Positions 1 to 5,394 of a stretch of 8,285 bases of DNA are shown piece after piece. Source of the DNA: Opitutus sp. GAS368 (GTDB lineage: Bacteria; Verrucomicrobiota; Verrucomicrobiia; Opitutales; Opitutaceae). The position numbers were made by a program, and so were the translations under genes. The stretch lies in the NCBI GenBank assembly GCA_945861235.1, contig CAMATV010000128.1, positions 1 to 8,285 of the forward strand, read 5' to 3'. The notes under the pieces are model-generated. The model made no database searches. It was not told where the DNA came from and saw only the letters and a list, made by a program, of their open reading frames with translations. Position 1 is the first letter of the stretch. Each line of letters opens with the position of its first letter.

Positions 1-713
1 GCGGTGACTAGAATGGAAACGCCGAACAACAGGAGGACGCCGCGCGCTCCATCGCTGATGTCGCCGATGACTTTTGCGAACCCGATGATGCGAACTTCAA
101 TCGTGCCGCCGCTCTCTTTTTCGATGCGTTGACGAAGGGCCTCGAGGCCGGCGGCGACGCGGAGGTAGTCGATTTTTTCGCCGGTGCGTGGATCGATTTC
201 AAGGAGCTGCGCGCTGATGATCGCACCGGTAAAATCGTTCGCGACGAGTTGGCCGAGCTTGCCGGACTTCAGGATATTTTCACGCACCCGGGCGAAATTG
301 GCCGGGCTCGGGGTGAAGTCGGCCGGGATGACGTTTCCTCCCGAGTAACCGTCCTCGACGACTTCGATGTAGCGGACGTTGGGCGTGAAGAGTGACTGAA
401 CTTGGGTGCGGTCGACGGCGGGTAAAAAGGTGACTTCGTCCGTGGCGCGCTTGAGCTCGGTGAAAAACGGGGCGGTGAAAATATCGCCGGTGCGGACCAT
501 GAGCGCGACGAGCACGCGATTCGCGCCGCCAAATTCACTTTGGTATTTTGTGAACGTCCGGATGTAGGGATGTTCGAGGGGGAGCGACTTGTTGAAACTC
601 GCATCGACGCGCAACTGGCTCGCGAATACCGCCATCACGGCAGTCAGCGCGGCAAACCCGATCACGAGCGCTGTGCGGTGGCGGAAAATCCAAGCGGCGA
701 ATTTATCGAGCAT
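1..713 (-). CDS. RND/MMPL-family exporter, N-terminal part (cut by window edge)
   Basis: This is the first 237 residues of an inner-membrane RND-superfamily (MMPL-like) permease, read on the minus strand from the ATG at 713-711 and running off the window open. Seen: a short basic cytoplasmic start (MLDKFAAWIFRHRT), a transmembrane helix at about residues 14-32, then a periplasmic domain to about residue 218, and the start of the second helix (GVLLLFGVSILVTA). The stretch around residues 107-130 (SLFTPNVRYIEVVEDGYSGG) and the GFAKVIGDISDGA segment just before helix 2 are typical of the exporters found beside DUF1302 and DUF1329 genes. Such proteins are usually about 750-800 residues with two repeated membrane halves, so roughly two thirds is missing here. 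The family uses the proton gradient to move hydrophobic compounds or lipids; the substrate is unknown. It is the last visible gene of the block, 71 bases after the beta-propeller gene, and no Shine-Dalgarno sequence precedes the ATG. Confidence 0.88.
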   Translation of the reverse strand, partial: MLDKFAAWIFRHRTALVIGFAALTAVMAVFASQLRVDASFNKSLPLEHPYIRTFTKYQSEFGGANRVLVALMVRTGDIFTAPFFTELKRATDEVTFLPAVDRTQVQSLFTPNVRYIEVVEDGYSGGNVIPADFTPSPANFARVRENILKSGKLGQLVANDFTGAIISAQLLEIDPRTGEKIDYLRVAAGLEALRQRIEKESGGTIEVRIIGFAKVIGDISDGARGVLLLFGVSILVT

Positions 714-784
714 GGTGGATGGCAGGCACCGGCGAGGTTAATCTATCCGGATCGCGGAGCACGCACCTCGGCTGGCAGCGGCAT

Positions 785-1696
785 TCATCGCGGTGCCTCG
801 AGCCGAGTGGCCCCGGCTTCGCCCAAGGCGACGATACTGCCGTCGGGAGCTGCGATGAGCTCGGCGACGGCGGTGGTGAGCGGGGCCGCCCATGTCTGCA
901 GGGACCTGCCAGAGTCGCGGCTGACCAAGAGCACGCGGGCGTGTCCGGCGAGGACGACGACGTTGCTCCTGAGCTGGATTGAGGCGGCGAGCAGGACGGG
1001 TTCGGGGGTCACGAGGGGCACCCAAGTATCGCCATCATCAATCGAGCGGAAGGAACGACCGCGCAGACCGTGGGCGATGAGGGTGCGTTCATCGAGGGGG
1101 AGAATGCCGTAGAACGAGCCCTCGTAGGCGGCGGGGATGCGTTTCCAAGTCGCACCGTCGTCAGTGGAGCGCAGCAACGTGCCGTGTTCGCCGGCGAGGT
1201 AGAGCGTGCCGGTGGGGCCACGACTGAGGCGGTTGAAATGATAATCGTCGTCGCTGATTTTTCGGCGCGTCCATGTTTTGCCTCCGTCGGTGGTGGTAAC
1301 GCTGAGACCGTAGGCACCCACCGCGATGGCGCGGTGCGCGTCGAGGGCGAGGATATCGAGGAAAGAGTCGGCGAGGTTTTCGCCCTGCCATTGTTGCTGC
1401 CACGTCCGGCCGGCATCGGTCGTGGTCAAAATGAGGGCATCGTGGCCGACGGCCCAGCCGCGAGTGCCATCGGTCGCGAACGCGACACCGGTCAGTGTCG
1501 CGGTAGCCAACGACGCGGCGGCGTGCCACGTTCGGGCGTTATCGGCGGAGCGGAAAATGGCGCCGCGTTCGCCCACGGCGACGATGTCGGACCCGACGAC
1601 AGAGCCGTCCAGCAGGAGCACACGCGGGTTGGCGACGGCGGCACTGAGCTGGCCGACGGCGAGGGCGGCGACGAGTAAAAGAGGCCGAGAACGCAT
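785..1696 (-). CDS. Secreted Ycf48/BNR-like beta-propeller protein
   Basis: This 303-residue protein resembles the Ycf48/Hcf136 (photosystem II stability factor) family in its non-photosynthetic bacterial form. Residues 1-22 form a signal peptide (MRSRPLLLVAALAVGQLSAAVA), so it should act in the periplasm. At least six BNR-like blades repeat a pattern of G-x-x-G-x-(I/L)-(F/L)-x-(S/T)-x-D-x-G-x-(T)-W, at about residues 42-57, 84-99, 127-142, 169-184, 210-225 and 251-266, with a degenerate seventh near 292. This fits a closed seven-bladed propeller. Nothing suggests photosynthesis; in this gene neighbourhood the likely role is helping to assemble or stabilise the neighbouring RND exporter, which is inference. 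I chose the ATG at 1696-1694 because it gives a clean signal peptide. A TTG at 1741-1739 overlapping the DUF1329 stop would add 15 residues (318 in total) and would place the hairpin at 1709-1729 inside the coding region. Confidence 0.85.
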   Translation of the reverse strand: MRSRPLLLVAALAVGQLSAAVANPRVLLLDGSVVGSDIVAVGERGAIFRSADNARTWHAAASLATATLTGVAFATDGTRGWAVGHDALILTTTDAGRTWQQQWQGENLADSFLDILALDAHRAIAVGAYGLSVTTTDGGKTWTRRKISDDDYHFNRLSRGPTGTLYLAGEHGTLLRSTDDGATWKRIPAAYEGSFYGILPLDERTLIAHGLRGRSFRSIDDGDTWVPLVTPEPVLLAASIQLRSNVVVLAGHARVLLVSRDSGRSLQTWAAPLTTAVAELIAAPDGSIVALGEAGATRLEAPR

Positions 1697-1703
1697 CGGG
1701 CAC

Positions 1704-1729
1704 AAAAAGGGCCGGGCTGTGCCCGGCCC
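1704..1729 (-). terminator. Intrinsic-terminator-like hairpin between DUF1329 and propeller genes
   Basis: Positions 1709-1717 (gggccgggc) and 1721-1729 (gcccggccc) form a perfect 9-bp, all-GC stem around a 3-base loop. Read on the minus strand, the stem is followed at once by five T residues (1708-1704). It starts 8 bases after the DUF1329 stop codon, and its T-tract ends only 7 bases before the ATG of the propeller gene. An A-rich stretch flanks the other side, so some termination on the plus strand is also possible. Structurally this is a textbook rho-independent terminator, but it lies inside a gene block that is usually co-transcribed, so partial termination (attenuation) or control of translation is as likely as a full stop. 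Confidence 0.75.
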
Positions 1730-1737
1730 GATTTTAA

Positions 1738-3120
1738 TCAACGCACACCGTCGCGACGGAGGGAGTCGGGGGTGAAGTCTGCGGGGGTGCGCTTCAAAGC
1801 GAAGTTATACATCGCATTCTCGTTATCCAAGCCGATCGCGAGGTAACGGCCGTTTTGGAGATCGACGTGAACTTCCAGGGTGCTCCAAAAAGTCTGGGCA
1901 TCATAGTAGTTGATACAGTGGGCCTCGGAGACGCGCCAGAGTTGACCGCGCGCGTCGTAGTGGTCGGCTGCCAGAATTTGCCAGCTGTCTTCATCGATAT
2001 AGAACGTGCGACGGGCGTAGAGGTGCGATGTGCCGGGCTTCAGGGTGGCATCGAGCACCCAGACTCGGTGCAGTTCGTAGCGGGCGAGGTCTTGGTTGAT
2101 GTGTCCGGCCTTCAGGATGTCCGAGTTCTTCACCGTATTGCTGTGAAGTTTATAGGCATTGTAGGGGACGAGCATTTCTTTTTTGCCGACCAACTTCCAA
2201 TCGTAGCGGTCGGGGGCACCGTTAAACATGTCGAACTGGTCGCTCGTGCGCTGACCGTCGGCGGCGGTGCCGGGATTGTCGTAGGCGACGTTCGGCGCGC
2301 GGGTGACGCGGCGGCGGCCGGCGTTGTAAACCCAAGCGCGGCGGGGCTCTTTAATTTGGTCCATGGTCTCCTGCGCGAGGAGAATGGTGCCGGCGAGGCG
2401 AGCGGGTGCAACGACCGCTTGTTTGAACATGATCAAGGTATTGTCCTTTTCGAGTTCGGCGGCGGTCATGTCCGGGAGCGTGTAGTTGAAAATAAATTCA
2501 TCCTCGAACTTCACGAGCTGGTAGCCACCGCCCCGCTCGACGGCCGCTTGATCGATCTGCCGGGAGGCCGCGGACCCGCGGAAGCGGGTGAGGTGATTCC
2601 AGAGCACTTCGAGACCGCTCGCCGGGATGGGAAACGGGACGCCGATGACCGCGCCGCTGATACCATTGCCGCCGGTGGTGAGTTGGGCGGTGGTGGCGTT
2701 CTTCCGCGTGGCATCGTAAACCCGCTGGGGATTTGAGACACTGCGCCGCGTGGGGTAGACGACGAGTTTGTAAAGGGGATAAGCCTTGAGCATCGCGAGT
2801 GCACCGGGGGTGAGCTTCGCGCTGTGTTGCGCCGAGTTGGCCGCCGTGACGGTGAAGAGCGGTTGGTCGGCGGCGAAGGGATCCGGGTGGTGTTGGCCAG
2901 GCTTGTAGCCGGCGGGTGGGGTGAGGATACCCCCGTTCCATGCCGGGATGGAGCCGTCGGCGTTGGCGGCCGTCTCTGCTCCGAGCGGTGTAAGGTCTTT
3001 GCCGAGACGCGAGGCGGTCCCTTCGGGAACGGCAGCGCTCAGCAGCGGGAAAGCAGACACGAGGCAGAGGGCCGGACACAGCCAGCGACGGACGAACTGA
3101 GAGGCGGGTGTTTTTTTCAT
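1738..3120 (-). CDS. DUF1329 family periplasmic protein (LolA/LolB-like)
   Basis: This 460-residue protein matches the DUF1329 (PF07044) family over its whole length. Residues 1 to about 30 form a signal peptide (MKK..., cleavage probably after LLSAA), with no lipobox, so the mature protein should be soluble in the periplasm. Family hallmarks are all present: KDLTPLGAETAANADGSIPAW near the mature N-terminus (41-61), YPTRRS (122-127), GVPFPIPASGLEVLWNHLTRFRG (160-182), ARYELHRVWVLDATLKPG (346-363), FYIDEDSW (373-380), DHYDARGQLWR (386-396) and the C-terminal tail ADFTPDSLRRDGVR. The family is thought to share the LolA/LolB lipid-carrier-like fold; the ligand is not established. I chose the ATG at 3120-3118 for its signal peptide. 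An ATG at 3186 in the same frame would add 22 residues (MTAGGLRPSAQ...) read through an RNA hairpin, which looks spurious. The TGA stop sits 41 bases before the next gene. Confidence 0.93.
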   Translation of the reverse strand: MKKTPASQFVRRWLCPALCLVSAFPLLSAAVPEGTASRLGKDLTPLGAETAANADGSIPAWNGGILTPPAGYKPGQHHPDPFAADQPLFTVTAANSAQHSAKLTPGALAMLKAYPLYKLVVYPTRRSVSNPQRVYDATRKNATTAQLTTGGNGISGAVIGVPFPIPASGLEVLWNHLTRFRGSAASRQIDQAAVERGGGYQLVKFEDEFIFNYTLPDMTAAELEKDNTLIMFKQAVVAPARLAGTILLAQETMDQIKEPRRAWVYNAGRRRVTRAPNVAYDNPGTAADGQRTSDQFDMFNGAPDRYDWKLVGKKEMLVPYNAYKLHSNTVKNSDILKAGHINQDLARYELHRVWVLDATLKPGTSHLYARRTFYIDEDSWQILAADHYDARGQLWRVSEAHCINYYDAQTFWSTLEVHVDLQNGRYLAIGLDNENAMYNFALKRTPADFTPDSLRRDGVR

Positions 3121-3156
3121 GGCGGGAACGAGCGGAAGGGGGCGCGGGAGTCGCTG

Positions 3157-3181
3157 GGCCGACGGTCTGAGACCGCCGGCC
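3157..3181 (-). promoter_or_regulatory. Long imperfect hairpin in DUF1302-DUF1329 intergenic gap
   Basis: Positions 3157-3168 (ggccgacggtct) and 3170-3181 (agaccgccggcc) are inverted repeats of 12 bases with one mismatch, around a central G at 3169. It lies 6 bases after the DUF1302 stop codon on the minus strand. No T-tract follows on the minus strand, so it is not a classical intrinsic terminator. A stable hairpin directly behind the first gene of an operon commonly protects the upstream mRNA or marks a processing site, which would favour the barrel gene over its downstream partners; this role is inference. Confidence 0.55.
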
Positions 3182-3187
3182 GTCATG

Positions 3188-5167
3188 TTAGAACGAGTAT
3201 TTGACCGTCGTCGCGAAATAGTCGCGGTCGTTGAGAAGATTGAAGCGGCTGCCGCCGAAGAAATTCACGTAGCGGAGTTCGACTGCCCACGCGTTGCGAT
3301 AGGTGAATTCAACCGAGAGATTCACGCTCTTGCGACCCTTGATGTAATTGCTGAGGGGCGCGGGCGTATTGCCGGTGACGTCATGGGTGAAGGCGACCGT
3401 GGGCTGCATGTTCACGTTGGGGAAGATGTTGTTGTAGTCGAGCCGGCCGAGGATCTGGTAGCCGCCTGAAAAACTGTCCGCAAAAGCGTCGGTGGGCGTG
3501 GGCGGGATGGTTGGAAACGGGGTGGCGAGCATGGCGGTCGGACTGCCACTGGTGAACGTGCCGGCACCTTCGTAGCGCAGCGTGTCCTTGCCGGGCAGGT
3601 TGGCCCAAATGCCGCCGGCCTCACCGAGCAACGTGAATTGCTGGGAGCCCAACATGGGACCGAAAACCTTGGTGACTGTGCTCTGGGCGGTCCAGACGTT
3701 GTGGCGGCGGTAACCGGTGATCTCGCGGTTGAGCTGGCCAAGAAAGTTGCCGATTTGATTGCTCGTGCCGAACGCCGAGCCGGTCGAGTTCGTCAGCGAA
3801 GAAAGCGTCGCGAAGAGGAGTTCGACGTCGTCGACTTGCAGCGGGACGTCCTTCTTCAGGGAGAGTTCGCCCTGCCAAGAAATGCCACTGTTGCCTAGGG
3901 AGGTGTTGAAGCTGAGACCGTAGAGATTGAGGCCCTCCGGGTATTCGGCGAAGTAGCGGCCGGTGGCGGCGGCGGTGAGCAACGCGATCGAGCGGGCACC
4001 GGAGACCGCGGCTTGGATGGCCGGAGACTGAATGGTGGCGGCCTCAACGGGCGTGAGTGTTGCGGGTGCGAGTGTGGCCTTCACGAGCATTTGGAAAATA
4101 GCGGCGGCTTGCGCGGGTGCGGCCGCAGCGGGGACGCCGCCGCGGAGGAAGGCTATCGTCAGAGGACCGGTGAGGTTGGTGTCGATCGGCGCGGTAGGTG
4201 TGCGCGAACTGAGCAGCGGCGAGCGGCTGTTGTAACGCGCGTAATAGACGCCGAACTCAGTATTGTTAAGGCCGGGCGCCAGCACGCGCGTGGCGACGCC
4301 GTATTGGTTGTAGTTCGATCCTTCCCGATCGGGGTTGCGCGGGATGGAGCCCAGCGTCCCGTTGTCGGCGAGGGTGCCGAAGCCGAGCAGGACATTGCTG
4401 CCGCCCCGGGTCGCAAAATCATTGGTGGAGAAATAGGTGCCGACGGGTTCGAGTTCATTGCGGCGGAATTCAAGGAGCCAGAACGGTTCCACGGTGACGT
4501 TTTTCGCCACGCCGATCGAGGCCTTCACGAGGTTGACGGGCAACAAGGCTTCTTTGAGTTCGGCACCGGGGGTGCGGAGCTTGGAGAGATCGGCGGAATT
4601 GACGACATTGATGCCGTTGGGGATGAAGGTGCTTTCGCCGAGGCTGAGCACTTGGCGCCCAATGCGGAACTCGACGGGCATGGCCGTGCCGACGGTAAAT
4701 TTCGCCCGCGCATACATGTCGAGGAACTCGGCACCGCGGACCACGCGGTCTTTCGCCTGATCGGAAAGTTTTGTGCGCAGCGTGTCATCGCTCTTGAAGT
4801 CGGTGAACCAGTAGCCGCGGACGAGGGCGCCGAAGTTGCCGTATTTGAGCTCCAAGTCATGCGAGCCCTTCAGGAGCTGTGAAGCCCAGCCCTTGCCGTA
4901 ATTGAGATTGCCGTCGTCCGTGTTCACCGAGTTGAGCAACCCGGGGACGCCATTGAAAAAATTCGTCGTGCCGTAGTTGGTGTTCGCGGGGTCTTGGAGA
5001 CGGTAGATGGCTCCGAATGAGATCGTGGAGTCGAAGCTGCCGGTCAGGCCGCCATTCTTGATCTGGATCGCGTGCGTGGCGGGCGCGAGCAGCGCGAGAC
5101 CGAGTGCAGGGACGAGCGCCGCGCGCGCAAGGCGGGTGAGGGCGAGAGCGGTGATGAGTTTTTTCAT
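3188..5167 (-). CDS. DUF1302 family outer-membrane beta-barrel protein
   Basis: This 659-residue protein belongs to the DUF1302 (PF06980) family, predicted porin-like barrels of the outer membrane. Residues 1-33 form a signal peptide (MKKLITALAL... ending ATHA). The mature protein opens with IQIKNGGLTGSFDSTISFGA, typical of a first barrel strand, and closes with TTVKYSF; a terminal Phe is the usual recognition signal for barrel assembly. The diagnostic family core sits at about 168-212 (RIGRQVLSLGESTF, NGINVVNSADLSKLRTPGAE, LKEALLPVN), and a second conserved block (YPEGLNLYGLSFNT, GELSLKKDVPLQ) at about 409-444. Between them is an Ala/Pro-rich stretch (about 336-404) that looks helical rather than barrel-like. 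The ATG at 5167-5165 gives the best signal peptide; another at 5191 would add eight residues (MASLAPNL). It is the first gene of the minus-strand block, so its upstream region should carry the promoter. Transport role and substrate are unknown. Confidence 0.92.
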   Translation of the reverse strand: MKKLITALALTRLARAALVPALGLALLAPATHAIQIKNGGLTGSFDSTISFGAIYRLQDPANTNYGTTNFFNGVPGLLNSVNTDDGNLNYGKGWASQLLKGSHDLELKYGNFGALVRGYWFTDFKSDDTLRTKLSDQAKDRVVRGAEFLDMYARAKFTVGTAMPVEFRIGRQVLSLGESTFIPNGINVVNSADLSKLRTPGAELKEALLPVNLVKASIGVAKNVTVEPFWLLEFRRNELEPVGTYFSTNDFATRGGSNVLLGFGTLADNGTLGSIPRNPDREGSNYNQYGVATRVLAPGLNNTEFGVYYARYNSRSPLLSSRTPTAPIDTNLTGPLTIAFLRGGVPAAAAPAQAAAIFQMLVKATLAPATLTPVEAATIQSPAIQAAVSGARSIALLTAAATGRYFAEYPEGLNLYGLSFNTSLGNSGISWQGELSLKKDVPLQVDDVELLFATLSSLTNSTGSAFGTSNQIGNFLGQLNREITGYRRHNVWTAQSTVTKVFGPMLGSQQFTLLGEAGGIWANLPGKDTLRYEGAGTFTSGSPTAMLATPFPTIPPTPTDAFADSFSGGYQILGRLDYNNIFPNVNMQPTVAFTHDVTGNTPAPLSNYIKGRKSVNLSVEFTYRNAWAVELRYVNFFGGSRFNLLNDRDYFATTVKYSF

Positions 5168-5394
5168 AAGGTTTGGTGCTAGGGATGCCATCTCGCGGTA
5201 AACGCGACGGCTTGTTGGAATGAAGGGTTGCTGACGTCACGGGGTGATCGCCCGAGCACGAAACGGGTCGGCCCCTCGTGGGGCAAGAGTGAATATTAAT
5301 GCGAGCCGTGGCGGCGGGGGCGGCCGGTAGAACGACGAAACGTGATTCGCGCTTTGACGCCTGAGACTTTTCCGCAAGCGTGCGCGACCGATCC
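5168..5394. promoter_or_regulatory. Divergent intergenic control region (DUF1302 block / uvrA)
   Basis: About 227 non-coding bases separate the two divergent start codons and must carry promoters for both directions. I see several small symmetric elements: tcgcg-gtaaa-cgcga at 5193-5207, the perfect 8-base palindrome tgacgtca at 5232-5239, and a 5-bp hairpin gcccc-tcgt-ggggc at 5271-5284. An AT-rich island (aatattaat, 5292-5300) stands out in the GC-rich surroundings and is a possible -10 region for either strand, but no convincing -35 partner lies at the right distance. A ttgacg at 5354-5359 has no matching -10. I found no clear LexA-type box. No protein-coding gene is supported here. Confidence 0.5.

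Noticed and set aside
733..770. Weak inverted repeat (cgaggt ... acctcg) in the propeller-exporter gap
   Set aside because: Only 6 bp with a 26-base spacer and no T-tract; expected by chance in GC-rich DNA.
540..1112. A 190-codon plus-strand frame across the exporter/propeller junction
   Set aside because: It runs opposite two supported genes and its translation is low-complexity Arg/Ser/Ala without family features.
1855..2736. A 293-codon plus-strand frame opposite DUF1329
   Set aside because: It is a mirror frame of a well-supported gene; the translation shows no recognisable domain.
4013..4882. A 289-codon plus-strand frame opposite DUF1302
   Set aside because: Antisense shadow of the barrel gene, rich in Gly, Glu and Val without motifs.
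5330..5349. Possible LexA-like box (gaac ... gattc) upstream of uvrA
   Set aside because: The half-sites are not symmetric and the spacing fits no LexA motif I can name with confidence; SOS control of uvrA is plausible but not shown.
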